Assembly: GCA_034620365.1 (NCBI GenBank)
Contig: JAQGEQ010000380.1
Coordinates: forward strand, 1,364,001 to 1,428,000
Reading direction: 5' to 3'
Source of the DNA: Pegea sp. RAD2-039
Lineage: Eukaryota > Chordata > Thaliacea > Salpida > Salpidae
DNA length: 64,000 nt
Within the stretch, counting starts at the first letter, position 1, and each line of letters starts with the position of its first letter. Below are positions 1 to 12,240 of this stretch, in pieces. Under the pieces are notes generated by a model. The model was not told the DNA's origin. It worked only from the letters and a program-made list of their open reading frames with translations, and made no database searches. A program made the translations under genes and the position numbers.

Positions 1-1060
1 CATGAAGTTTTAATCAAATGATCAGCGAGTAGTAGGTCTGTTTGCATCAATTAACCTTCCAAGGTTCACATGTCGATTTTAAGGACTTTTTGGAGCTTTC
101 AATCATGAAATTGTAAAAATGTTAAAATTCATAAATAAGTGGAAAATGACAAAGAAAGATAAAGAGCAACTCATGAGGATTTGCTTCTGATATTCAATTG
201 GAAACCTCATCGTAATCCCTTGATACTAACAAGCCAGTTAATAAGCAAGTATCTCAATTAGATGGTAAATTTGTTGAATAGTTTGTCTGATCCTATGAGA
301 GTTGATTAGAAGGATAAAAAAGAATTGAGTTTAGGAGATACTTTGATAAAACACTTTGTGATTGGTTAGTTGAAATGATTCAAATATAAGCGGATATCAC
401 GTGAATAAGTGACGGAAAATGAATTGAGATGAGAAGTCTGTAAAAGTGAGATAATGGTATTTAACAAGCTTGCTGTCACGTGACTTTCAAATGTCTGTCA
501 AGCGTTTTCTAGAAGAAATCTACTGGAAAAAATCAATGAAAATGTAAATAAAGAGACTAGCTTCATTTTATGAAAGAATAATTGAAAATAGTTGGTTAGA
601 GAAGTGAATACTTTTCACTCAAATTAATTTTGAAAACTTGAATTCGTAAAAATATAAAAGTAAATTGTGAATGTTGAAACTTGAAAAAGTCAAGAGCTAG
701 ATAGTTTGTGAGCCGAACGTTCAATGTTCAAAGACTTTCTAATAAATTATTTATCACATATGGGAGTGGATATCGATTTTGAATCTTTTAACAAAGAAGA
801 AAGAAAAAAAAGTGAAGAAAACCAACAAGTACCAAACTAAATCAGTTCTTCACCCTAAATTGTAAACAGTCGACTGTTACAAGCTCAAATTTCCAATTTG
901 CTAATTATATTTGAAGTTAACATTTTCCAGACTTCATATCTGTTGTTCTCAAGGTGATAAGAACTGATGATGGTAATTAGCAACAACACTTCAAACTAAT
1001 TTCTATCTCAATAAATTGATGAGCAAATGGTTTTGAAGACCAACAACTGAATATTTTTAC
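1..1060. other. Beta-spectrin intron (partial), no exon seen
   Basis: This stretch follows the donor (GTAAAA on the minus strand) of the last beta-spectrin exon in the window. I looked on the minus strand for the next spectrin segment, which in the family begins with an AWERLE-like helix, and did not find it. It is therefore read as intron running off the left edge. It holds only short AT-rich open frames. Confidence 0.6.
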
Positions 1061-4000
1061 TTTATTGATGTCGGAGACGAATTTCCCTTCCTTCGGTGTA
1101 AACACTTTTTGGTTATTTGCTCGCATTTTACTTTGAATGTTGAACAACAAAATTTCCAAGTTTCCTTTTTCTTTAAATTTTTCCGGTTTTTCAACAGTCC
1201 GGTAATGTTTGAAAGCACTGAGTTGTGAGCTGACTCCTGTGTCAAAGATTTGTTTTATGAAATGAAAGCTTCTAATATAATTTCATGAAATTTTGTTGTC
1301 AGAAAATGTTGAAGAATATCGAAAATTCATAAATCATTAATACCCAGAACAAAATCAAATTAATTAGCCAAAAAATTTGGAAGTAAAACTTGTTTTTTTT
1401 TCAATTATTTAAATATAGTCAGCAAAAGATGATGAAGAAGATGAAGTAGTACCTTGCAGTGAGTTTGAAAAATGTCTGTCATTTAATATTTCAACAGTTT
1501 CTTCAATCCACTGTAGAAGATCTGATGTAAGATCATCATATTTTGCTATCAACTTATCATTTTCAATTGCGCTTCCTAGGACCTAACAAAAGATACTTGA
1601 AAAGATACTTGACTAGATTGTAAAGATTTACCTTCCCAATTCGCTTGCCTTCAACAGCGATAGCTTTCATCTTTGAGAAGTAATGATAGTAGGTGACTAC
1701 ATAAGTGATGATAGACTTTTCATCAGGTCTATCAACCACAATATCTGATAGATAAGACGATCAATTAATTGTACATGGAGTTAGCGAGCAGGGTACCTTC
1801 TGGGTCTAGTAGCTTGCTCAAGCCTAACTCTTGTTCAGCAATGTTAAACGCATTTTGTAGGTTTTCCATCGCATTTGATTTTTTCAGGCTTTCAAATTTG
1901 ATCAAATCAGGCCTTAAATGAAAAAAGACAAATTAGAATAGAAAGTCTGGCTGCTGAATTGTGATTGGTCGATTTCAACCAGCTGGAAATGAAATAGATA
2001 GTGAAAAGCTACCACATTAAAATTTAAATGAAAAAAAACTATAAATAAGTTATGAGAGTTTTACAGAAGTGAAAACTACATTACATAAAAGTGTCTTCTG
2101 ATATATCAAAGACTACATCTTTTAAACTGAAGTAATTATTCCAAGAGAAAATTGAGAAGTAGTGACAATATCTTACTTGTGCTTGTGTATAATAGCATTA
2201 AAAGCAAGACCATCTCTCCAACTAGAAGTAAAGTTATTGACATTGACATTAGAATAATCAGCAGTTTTCATTTGACACCACAAGAGCAACGCATCTTTAG
2301 CAGATCGTGTCTCTCTATTATCTTCTGTCTCAACACTAATGTCTTGAATCTAAAATTTAATAAAAAAAGTTCACTTATAAAATGAAGTTTGGAAAATTCA
2401 ATTTCTGCTTTTTTTGTTACAAAATTTTGCTTTTAGTAAACAATTTGGGTTTTATTGAAAGAAAATTTTGGGTTTAAACGAACAAAAGAACTTGACAAGG
2501 TAGAGCAGACGTAACCACTAAATAAGTTTTAAAAGAAGTTTAAAAAAAGGTTTTAACTTCTTTAATCAATAAAAGAAAATCAGAAAAAAAATCATTTAAT
2601 GAAATTTAATCAAAACTTTGTTTGAAAAACACAACATGGTTACTAACTAAATCTGCTGATTACATTAAATACATTTCAGTACCTGAAATCTTAGAATGAT
2701 GGTCCAAATTAGACCCAGTATCAAGCGGTGGTTTCCGTCCACAATATCATGAGTCCCAACGTTTTCTAAATGAACTTTTTTGCTTTTCAGAAACTTCAGG
2801 GCGATCCCAACGTTCTCCAAGCAGTGTATCCTCATCTTACCCTTACTGGGCTTCGGCTAAACAAATAGAAAGTCGCTTCGAATGATATTCACAAATGTAT
2901 CAGTTGGTAAAAAAAGTTGGGGACCTCAGCACCTTTGACTAAGATGTCAGTAAGACAAGTTTCGTTGTCGTGACTTTTTTGGTCGAGTATTTTTTTACAA
3001 ATCAAGGTGCTAATTTGACCAAAACAAGTTTAAATTATACTTTCGTTCTTTACAATGGATTTGAAGCAAAGTTCTTTCTTTAATTTCTTGTTATCTTACC
3101 AACTTCTCTCCAGAGAGGATCTCTAAAAGATTGATCAACATCCTTCCATCTCGAAGATCTTGATAGAGATTATGGATTCGACAATGAACTCGAACCAAAT
3201 GTGAATTACACCATTTTGTAAAAGTTTTCTTTTGTACTTCTTCTCGTTCATCTACAATAAATCAACCAATCAGAAAATAGTATGCAGCTGATCAAGTCAA
3301 TCACTAAAAGGAGTCTGCCTCTAAATCAAGTAGAAACAAAGAGACACACCCAACAATATTGACAACTAGCAAACAATTGATTTGCTCAAGTCTGTTAATA
3401 ATTGATTTGAACATTTGATACAAACTACAACCAGTTTGTAAGAAAAGGTAAGTAAAAAGAAAAGACAGAAGACTACTAAGAGACTGAACCAACCTTTTAA
3501 TTGTTTAATTCTGCCATCAGCTTGAGCAGATCCATTTAAAGTAGAAACAAAACTATAGGAATCATTAAATTGGTGACTGTTTCCACCTTTGGGTAGGGTG
3601 GATTTATAAACTTCTTTCTTTGTAGAGTCTGTCATCTCCAAAGATGAAGACATTTCAAAAAACTAAAATTTCCTATGGCTCTGAACTTGATATTAAAAAA
3701 ATTAAAATACTTTTTCATATCTAACTACATAGTGACAAAACAACATTCTGTCATAAAACTTCTTTAAAAAAAAGGTTTTGAAGAGGCTACCCCCATTTCT
3801 ACTTCAACAGCAACTAAGTTGGCTTTCAAGTATACTCGAAAATTGACAAAAATCAAATCAAAACCAATGATTTGAAGCTACACATCTAGCTAGCAAATTA
3901 GTTTAGTTATTAACTACAATGACTAAAAACACATTGATAGTAGAATACTTTGAAATTACTATCAAGTAGCAATTTATTTCAAAACTATAGAAATAATCTC

Positions 4001-5937
4001 GCATTTTTTTTCTTTTTCTTTAAATCATGAAAAAATTAAATCGATTGAAACTGATGCATCAAAGAGGTGCTAAAAAATCGAATAAATGTAATTTGAATAA
4101 CAACACAAAAGCTGTAAAACTAAGCTTGGAACATAAAGCTAACTTTTTTACCACTTTTAAGTCACAACAATATTTTGATAATAAAATTAAAGTAGATGTA
4201 AGAAAAAACTTAAAAATAAAAGCTTTTGTTAAAAATTACAACTTATCCACATTTCAAAATCAAACAAGACTTGAGATAAAGAAAAATAAACAAATGTCTA
4301 ATAGACAACTGATTCGAAACAACAGTTCCAAGTTTACTTAAAACTATTTTTTAAAAACAAATCACTTTTTTTAGTTAAATAAAGTCCAAAATAAAAGTAG
4401 CAATAAAAAGTAGAACTGAAAATAATGAATGATACAAAAAGAACTTTTAAAAAGTTCAAATATTGCAAGTTAAACATTAGCTCAACTAAACACTATTTAA
4501 ATGGAAGGTTTGCTTAACATGTAGCTGTGCGCTTAAGCACAAACCTTACAAACAAAAAAAACAGCCGACACTAAATTGAGATTGTTCAAACAACGATATA
4601 AAAGGTTTCAAACCTGCTAAGGCTTTTATTCTTGACCTTTCAAATATTAACGTATCCTCGTTGTTCAATTGTTCACCATCAACTACATCTTCTAGCTTCC
4701 ATCGTGTGTCTTGGAAGTCCTCCATTTCGTAATTTGCTGATTCTCTATCTCCATTAGAGTAGCTAGGCCTAAAATTGTACTTTATTATCAAGTTGTTATC
4801 CTTATAAGAAATAAACACTTAAAAAGGTTTATTCAGGCATTACCAGAAATTTTGTTGAATTTTAGACAGTTTTTGAGGCGTTACAATAACTAAGATACAA
4901 AGTTGATAGTTTAAATAAACAAAATTCAGACTTTGCTTTTAAGTTGAATTTTTTTATGAGAAAAGCTTTTTTTAGAGAAACAAAAGCTAGAAATCATAAA
5001 ACTTAAAACTATATTAGTGAAAGATTATAGGAAAGAAACGTTTTACGACTTATTAATTGAGCAGAACTAAAAAAAGATATGAATCAGTATTATAAAAGAT
5101 AAGAAAAATAATAGGAAATACTGTATGTAAGAAGATGTAATCTCAAAATTTCGTTCTGCACTCTCCATCGGCAGGTTGTTATTGGCGTGATCACAGTTAT
5201 AGATTGATTTCTGTGAAAAACAAATTATTTTTCTAATGTAGTTTTCAGTTAATTAAATAAAATAATTTCACAGTAAGCTGAAGCAAAAGCAATGCAAATT
5301 TTTCTGTGTTTATGCTTCACTCAGCAAATTTAATTTTGTATTAAAATTGTAAAGAATTTTCAAGAGAATGAAATTATTTAGTACTTGTAATTGATAATGT
5401 TGTCCAATAGTAGCAGATTTGACAATAGATTTTGTCTCAATTAAGTTCAGACGTCTTACTTCAACCTAGGGTATAGATTATAAGTTTGTTTTAACAAATA
5501 AAAGAAATTTCAGTGAACTTACAGTTTGGTAAATAGGATTTAATATCTTCCCATTATTTGTTAAGGAAAAATTGACATTTGAGGCTTCAGAGGTATTGTT
5601 GTTGTTCTTAAAGATTTAATTGTAAATATTAAGATAAAAAACTAATTATTTTAAAAATATTATTTAGAAATTAATACATTATTTTCATAGATAATACTTC
5701 TTCTTTAAAGCTATTTTAAAATATCACAAAAGAAAAATAAGTTATTATAGTAGAACTTCAAGTATATATTTCATCATTATTTAGCAATGTAATATTCCAT
5801 TATTTTTTATATTTCAATCAAACATTTTGTGAAATTGAAGACTAATAAAGATGTCTAATACAACAAGAACAACATTGAACAAAGTACAACAACCAAATTG
5901 ATGATAAACTTACTTCTTCAGAAGATATTTGATCCAT
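1061..5937 (-). CDS. SPTBN: Beta-spectrin, N-terminal part (3' end outside window)
   Basis: Actin-binding beta subunit of the submembrane spectrin network. Twelve coding exons of the long form, from high to low coordinate: 5937-5914, 5606-5523, 5465-5385, 5210-5122, 4768-4614, 3251-3100, 2856-2683, 2349-2177, 1912-1797, 1744-1632, 1582-1453, 1236-1061. All have GT/AG ends and matching phases and give 489 residues. Residues 1-144 are a poorly conserved, Asn/Ser-rich leader ending in [12 protein letters not shown]1 spans about 146-250 ([37 protein letters not shown]) and CH2 about 269-370 ([24 protein letters not shown]). The first spectrin repeat follows, with [20 protein letters not shown] before the left edge. 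The start is the ATG at 5937, whose eight-codon exon reads MDQISSEE. Family identity is close to certain from recalled vertebrate beta-spectrin. The first four exons rest only on frame and splice-site agreement. Confidence 0.93.
3494..3653 (-). CDS. SPTBN: Beta-spectrin alternative first coding exon (short isoform)
   Basis: This exon lies inside the 1.36-kb intron between beta-spectrin exons 4768-4614 and 3251-3100. It has its own ATG at 3653 and encodes 53 residues starting [13 protein letters not shown] and ending ADGRIKQLK, then a GT donor in phase 1. That is the same phase as the RIKALA exon upstream, and both join cleanly to the exon beginning [11 protein letters not shown]. The DGRIKQL end resembles the segment just before the CH1 domain in beta-heavy-type spectrins (recalled), whereas RIKALA resembles conventional beta-spectrins. 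A 53-residue leader is also close to the usual length in conventional beta-spectrins. I infer an alternative promoter near 3.7 kb. Confidence 0.8.
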
Positions 5938-8042
5938 GTCTACCAGTTAAAGCTCATTTTATAAGAAATATAGGATTAGTAATAAATAAAAATTAATTAG
6001 GAAATGAGTTAAGAAAAACATGATGATATTTCAAATTTAATATTCAAAAGAACACTAAAATTCAAGCACTAAAATTAAAATCAAAATTACAATTAATCTA
6101 ACAACAAAAAAAGTACTATGAGCTGCTGTTATAACAAATGAATTATCTGATATTATAAACAGATTAATATCTAAACCACCAAATTAACCATCTAAAACAT
6201 CTACATAAACTCAAATTACAACTACACAAACTAAATAAAATGCAAAGTTTGATAAGTTGCCTAATGTTTTTATAGCAACTAAAAAAAGTTTGGAAAGAAA
6301 ATAAATATAGTGTAAACAATAGTATTAAAATGTTGCACCTGAATTTCATAATTATATAATAACAAATACTTATAATAATCAATTGTAGTATCTATTCAAT
6401 AATAATTATTGTTATTTATATAAATAAGTTTTAAAAGTTTGGTGAAAGTATAAACAAAAACATACCTCTTTGATTTTGAATTTCTTGTTTTCAATAAACA
6501 CTATTTAGGATAAAAATTGAATAAATTTAACCAAGCTAATAAAAAAATATAAGTTAGTAACTTAAAACTTTTTATGAAATAATTATTAAGTTTAATGACA
6601 CATAAATTTTCAATTTAAACAAATTCAAATTAAGTTATTAATCTTTAAACTCTTGTTTTGATAAGCTATATGGTTATACTATTACTAAAAATTATAAAAA
6701 CTGATTTATTTATAATTAAATTATATAATTATCTAAGAAAATAATGAGAACAATTCATAATAAGAACTTGACATTTACATAAACAAACAGTTCATAATAA
6801 AAATAAACATGAAAGTAGTTTAATTTAGCAAAATAAACAGCATATCATGTTAAGTAACTAAATTTGACAACAAACTGAAGAAAGAAACTTTACAAATTTT
6901 AGAGATATAAAATAGAAGTGAAAAGTATTCTTCCAGAAAATATTTGTGTTTGTTAAAAAATGTTATTGATACAAAGATCAATTTAGAAAAAATAATTTAA
7001 ATCCAAGAATTATATTAAATCATTTAATTTTTATTTAATTTGAATGCAATTTTATTTTAGCTTAATCCATAAAATATATTTTTAATGATCTTAGCATTAC
7101 TTTCTCCTAAAAATATCTAGGAAATTATTTCAAAAATCCAAATGTGTAACAAGAACATCGTTTTTATAGAAAACATTTTGTCAATTTATAACGCCAATAA
7201 AAATATATTTTAAATTTAGCGCTTTTACGTAAGCTAATGAAATACAGACATGATAAACTAAATAAACAACAAATAAAAAGAAAACTGCAAATATTAAGCA
7301 AATCAATCGCAAAACGTTAACCATCCTAGAGTAACACAAAAGAAATGCTAAGAACAAGATAAAAACACTCAATCACTAAGAGAGATAAGAGAAGAATGAG
7401 ACGGCTTGCTCGTGTAGTTTAATTCTATGCATATGGCGCTAACTTCCATTATGGTTGAAAATTTGTAAGAAATATTTTTACACTTGAAAAATTTAAATCG
7501 TAAATTTAACATACTTCAGTTGCTTATAAAAATACTTAAAAATAAAAAGAACATTCTTTTGATCAATTTTTAGCATATTTTTATATTCGATCAAATAATT
7601 TTAAGAGAGCACTATTTACTTTGACTTTTATTGAAAAAATAAAGTTAGATGGTCTGTTTGTACTGCATAAAAGGTACAAACGCATCCTAAAATGTTTTGT
7701 TTGATAGAAGAAAGATCATAGTAACTCTATTTTAGATATTATTTACTTGAAGGAAAATTTTTTTATGAAATGTTCTTTTTCTTATCCAAAAAGGTAGAAA
7801 CCTCATATAGATTGCAATAAAACTTGTGAAAAAACCTCAAACTAAATTGTTAAAGATATTTTTTCAGAAAAGTAACAAATGTTTTATTAACCATACACCT
7901 ATAAACTTTTATACAAATATTATACTGCAGAAAAGTATAGTATAATTATATGGGCCTGCTTCGGCCGAAAACGGTCATTTGGGAAATGATTTGAATGATG
8001 ATATCAAAAGATCTAATAGATGACAAACTAATCATAAAATAC
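5938..8042. other. Spacer upstream of beta-spectrin, no gene seen
   Basis: Very AT-rich sequence 5' of the long-form beta-spectrin start. It should contain that promoter and any 5' untranslated exons, but I cannot place them. Minus-strand open frames at 6164-6382 and 7181-7372 are Leu/Ile/Phe-rich in the way that antisense of A-rich DNA is, with no recognisable family. From about 7950 the composition changes: GGGCCTGCTTCGGCCGAAAA near 7951 is an unusually GC-rich patch. Confidence 0.5.
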
Positions 8043-8187
8043 CTGTTGTATAGGGAGTTATCAAATAGAAAACGTAATATGCCCCTGTCTCTGTTTTAAG
8101 AATAATTGCAAGCGCGATATAAAGTCCCTCAACATCAATACCAGCAACTAGGAGAATACCAAAGCGTATCGTTCTGATTGGAGTTTT
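8043..8187 (-). other. Candidate isolated exon encoding a hydrophobic segment
   Basis: On the minus strand an AG acceptor (ending at 8188) and a GT donor (GTATTT starting at 8042) bracket 145 nt with one open frame of 48 residues. It begins KTPIRTIRFGILLVAGIDVE and includes IALAIILKTETGAYYVFYL, i.e. hydrophobic stretches that could be membrane segments. Its base composition is visibly less AT-rich than the surroundings, as for exons elsewhere here. I do not recognise the family and found no partner exons with matching phase. It could be an orphan exon, a gene relic or an insertion. Confidence 0.25.
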
Positions 8188-8230
8188 CTATTCCGCAACA
8201 AACGAAGAATAGAAAAAAACAGCTTCAAAG

Positions 8231-8263
8231 AAAAGAAAGAACCCTTAGAGGGTTTTTTCTTTT
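8231..8263. other. Near-perfect 15-bp hairpin with T-rich arm
   Basis: Arms AAAAGAAAGAACCCT (8231-8245) and AGGGTTTTTTCTTTT (8249-8263) pair over 15 bp with one mismatch around the 3-nt loop TAG. A short stem followed by a T-run is the form of a bacterial intrinsic terminator, but nothing else nearby supports bacterial DNA, and A/T-tract palindromes also occur by chance in such a genome. Confidence 0.45.
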
Positions 8264-11200
8264 GCATTTCACTGTTATACAAAAATATAAATACATTATG
8301 AAAGTATTTCATCGCATACTATACATACTGTAAGAAAATTAATAACATACAAGACCATATATGATTTTAGTATTGTAGTATTAAGTTTTAACTAGTTTAA
8401 AAACATCTTACCAAATATCACTTGTGTTGAATTCCTTTTAAATTGTTACTTTTTTTAATAATTTATTCAACAACACAAAAAAATTTATAGAAGTTTGAAA
8501 CAAATCTGATTAAAAAAATACAATTTTAAATACCAAATTAATACTTTAGTATATTAAGCAGACAATGTTCTTATCAAACATTTTTAATAAGAACTCTAAA
8601 CTATTAAAACTTAATAAGATTTCACATATTTCGTGTGTAAAAGCTGATTTTTCTACAAAAATAATAAACTATTTATTTAAATTAGAAATACAAAGCAGCA
8701 TTATTTTGTTTTAAAAATTCTTGTTTAAGTAATTTTGATTCATGCTTTTATTTTGAGTAATCATATTAAAATACATAAGAAAAAAGGTCTTTCCAACTAT
8801 TTTCAATTACTCTGAGCTCAAATACATCGTTCTCAATCAAATATAGTTAATTTCCAAAGTTGGGATCAAAATTTAAAAAAGCTTAAGATACAGATTAATA
8901 ACTAAACTTGGCATCAACTTTTACATCAACTGTTCAAAGTTTATAAATTTTAATGTCATATTTTATCATATCCTAAAAATTATAATTTTTTCAATAGTGG
9001 TTGTGTTAATCGTTTCAATAAACCCTTTATTTCTAGTATTAAAAGTCATCTTTTTATTCAAAATATTTCAGGAAATCCACAAGATTTTGTTTGAAATTAT
9101 TCCGAGCTTCAAAACTAAACAAACTTATAATTTCCTTATTGCCGTTTTTCATGATTTTTAAAACAGGTAAATAAAGTTAAACCAACTAAATTTTTTGTCG
9201 TAAATTCTTATTGAAGTTACATCAAAAAGTATATAAATATTAAACCTAAATTTTTTGCCTTCTAAAAGTCACCTTGGAAATAAATGTTTACAAAACTGTT
9301 TAAAAAATATAGAAAATGCTTAGGTATTAAGCATTAAATATGGTATTGAGTAACTCAGTAATATTTCTGAGTCTGAAAACCTTCTATACCTTATTATGAT
9401 TTAATTCTCTCACTTAAAAATAATGAAATTTGCTAAGATGGTAAAATTACTTTGGAAAAAATATCTTTTTTTGTTTTTGATTAGCTCGACTATAATTTTG
9501 TAAAATGTGCTGTGAGATACAGGAGATATATATTATCACAAATCAGAATTCATTTTTTTTGTACTGGATATAATTTTAATAAATCTATTTTACACCTCAA
9601 AGCTTTAATTTATCTAAAGAGCACAAAAGATACTTTATTAAAAGATTATCTGATACAAATAACTTTACCTCAGATATTAAGAAATTTTATAAATAAAAAA
9701 ACCATTTAGTTAATTTGAAAATGTTTTGTTAATCTTGAAGATATGTATCATCTCTTTTATATTTTGAGTTATGTAAGAAGTTAATAAATTAATTGAGCTT
9801 GTTTTACTTAATTCTTGCTTTTTATACAAATAAATATAAACGATTAACAAAATTACTTGAAAATATTGTTAGTTAAGTTGTACGAACCAATTTTCAGTTC
9901 CGTCATTTGGTTATTCACAACAATCCAATCAGCTAACAAACTGAAAGTCAAAAGCAGCTAAAAACAATTCAAGATTAATTAGATACAACTTCAAGATTTA
10001 AGTTTATTCAAAGCGCTTTTAATAATGAAATTAATAATCCAATAACTCTAAAAACTGAAGATTTCATAAAGCTCTTTAAATGTAATATTTGTCTAAGGGT
10101 TTTTCAGCTCTTCTTAGCCAAAAGAACAAACATATTTCAGTAATCTTTAATTTGAAAAGTAGAGAGCTAAAACACAACGTAAATTTCTAACTAAAATTTA
10201 TAAAACATTGTTACACTAAAACGTTAAAAATTTGATCAATTTTTTTATATTTATAACTCGAGATGTTTGTAGGGATCTCATATCAGCACTGGATGAAATA
10301 GATCAATCTGAAAAGCTTTAAGTTGACTGAAGGAAGAAACCAGAATAAGTTTCTAACAATAATTACATGACCTTTAAAAGGCTTTTAAAAAATTGTACAG
10401 ACAAAACTTTAGTTTAAAAACTTAATTATTTGCTTTTATTATACAAATAAATTTCAAAGTATTGAGTTGATGAGTGCTTTAATAAAAATTGTAAGTATTC
10501 ACCTTTAATGAATAACTAAGTATAAAAATATACTTTATACAAATAAAAAGCTTAATAGAAAATTTGTTTTCGTATAATTCTAAACCATAGGAAATATCTA
10601 AGCTAATAAAGTAAAGGATGCTGTTATTTTAGTAACTTGATATTTAAATCTTAATGGTATTTAGTAAAAAACACTATCGAGTAAGTTTGACGTTTTAACA
10701 ATCTTTATTTTTAGATGAATATCTTAATTAAAATGTCATATTATGATATTTTAAGAAAATAGTAACAAAGATATCTAAAACACACCAATGCTATTTTTTA
10801 GTATTAGTTTGTTAAAAATAGCTTTTTAGAAACTATAGTATTTTTAGTACGATAAAGAAATGTAATATCAAAAAATTAAAGAATAAATTTAAATTGTATG
10901 ACAAATTTATCACAAATGACGTGATTGAAAATTAAGATCTTATAAAGTTTTTAAAGACTTTAAAAGAGTTTTTTTTTTCAACTTTTATAATTCATTTTTT
11001 AATTATCAAAACTTTAAATTGTATCTAATTTGATCATTACTTTATTAACTTAATTATTTTATTCAAAAATCAAAATATAAGCTCTTAGAGTAACAAATGT
11101 TTCGAATCAAGTAAAACTTTTTGTGTTGAAATAGCAGAAGTATTTACACAACAAAACCAACCAAAACAAGTAAAATTTGATTCTAAAGTGTTGTATGATT

Positions 11201-12172
11201 GATTATTAGTTTTGAAATAAGTATTTTTTAAAGAAAATATTGCATTAAGATACGCAAAGAGTTGCTACTCAGTGAAAAAGCTTCGAGTTACCAAAACTTA
11301 CCAAAAGGTTAAAAACAAAAAAAAACTTTTCACATAACCAGGAATGCTTTCGACGTTCAGAGTAAAAGAAACTTCTATAGTGTTTACTATCATCTGCACA
11401 ACCTTTTGACTTCAATTTTACAGGTCAAATAGGTCATTTAACCCAACTGCTCCTTATGATCATATTTCACAAGGGCTTGATAGTCTGTCATTGAAATATA
11501 AGCTAGATGAGATGATTATCATAATTTTTTTTTGACATTTTTTAAGTTTTTCAGTTCTACGTAATATCCTTTTTTCATTTGAAAGGAAACAGCTTTAAAA
11601 TTGTAAAAAATAAAAGAAACGTAAATTTAACTATATTCTTTGTAATGACAGTAAAGTACTGTAATTTAATAGATGTTACTATTAATAATATTGATATAAA
11701 GAAGATAGAATAAATTTTGAAATCTTGAGATTGTAGAAAGATAAATATAAATATGATCAGTTTGTAAGTTACTTGACAAAGGTTATAAACAGCCAAGGAA
11801 TAAATCATAGCAAAGAGCCGTATAGGCGATATACATTGTTTCAAGTTGTATCTGTGCTCATATAAAACACAGAAATCATATGTAGTGCTGCTTTTCGGAA
11901 GATACTATTTTCTAGATACAGAGCTAATCATTATTATGCATATCAGTATCAGGGAAAAACTTTTTAAGTTATATTTATTATAAGTATTTACAAAAATATC
12001 AAAGAAACAAGGTCTTTAAGATTACTCCCAGATGGAGATCTGTTCATTTCAGATCTTATTTCAATCAGGTCATACATGTATCTGATTTTTTGTTATGGTT
12101 TAAATTTATCCTGTCGCATAAACTGAGGTTATAGGGCCACAAATATCTGGCTACTATAATTAATTGTAGATA
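8264..12172. other. AT-rich spacer, no gene seen
   Basis: About 3.9 kb of low-complexity AT-rich DNA. I saw no exon with a recognisable protein segment, no tandem array and no RNA gene. Open frames at 9512-9709 (plus) and 11575-11844 (minus) have the composition expected by chance here. Slightly more mixed patches near 10250-10340 and 11330-11480 carry no long open frame. Confidence 0.5.
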
Positions 12173-12240
12173 ACTTGGTAGAGAGGTGAGCCGCCTACGA
12201 AGTAATGACTTCGGCAACGATGACCCTTCTTTGATTCCGA
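12173..12240 (+). repeat. Possible tRNA-derived SINE remnant
   Basis: A less AT-rich island holds a tRNA-like A-box region (ACTTGGTAGAGAGGTG from 12174) and, about 50 nt later, a B-box-like CTTTGATTCC (near 12229). The spacing is right for a pol III internal promoter. Between them CGAAGT-AATG-ACTTCG (12198-12213) forms a perfect 6-bp hairpin. No complete cloverleaf can be folded by eye and no 3' tail or target duplication was identified, so this is only a suggestion. Confidence 0.22.

Noticed and set aside
4027-4341. 104-codon plus-strand open frame inside a beta-spectrin intron
   Set aside because: Lys/Asn-rich composition typical of chance frames in A-rich DNA. It is antisense to the spectrin gene, between its exons, with no family resemblance or exon-like composition.
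7181-7372. 63-codon minus-strand hydrophobic frame that looks like two TM segments
   Set aside because: Antisense of A-rich DNA gives Phe/Leu/Ile/Val-rich frames routinely here. No splice sites or leader support a gene.
8231-8263. Bacterial rho-independent terminator and hence bacterial contamination
   Set aside because: Only one hairpin fits. Flanking DNA is continuous with the AT-rich animal sequence and carries no bacterial gene or ribosome-binding site pattern.
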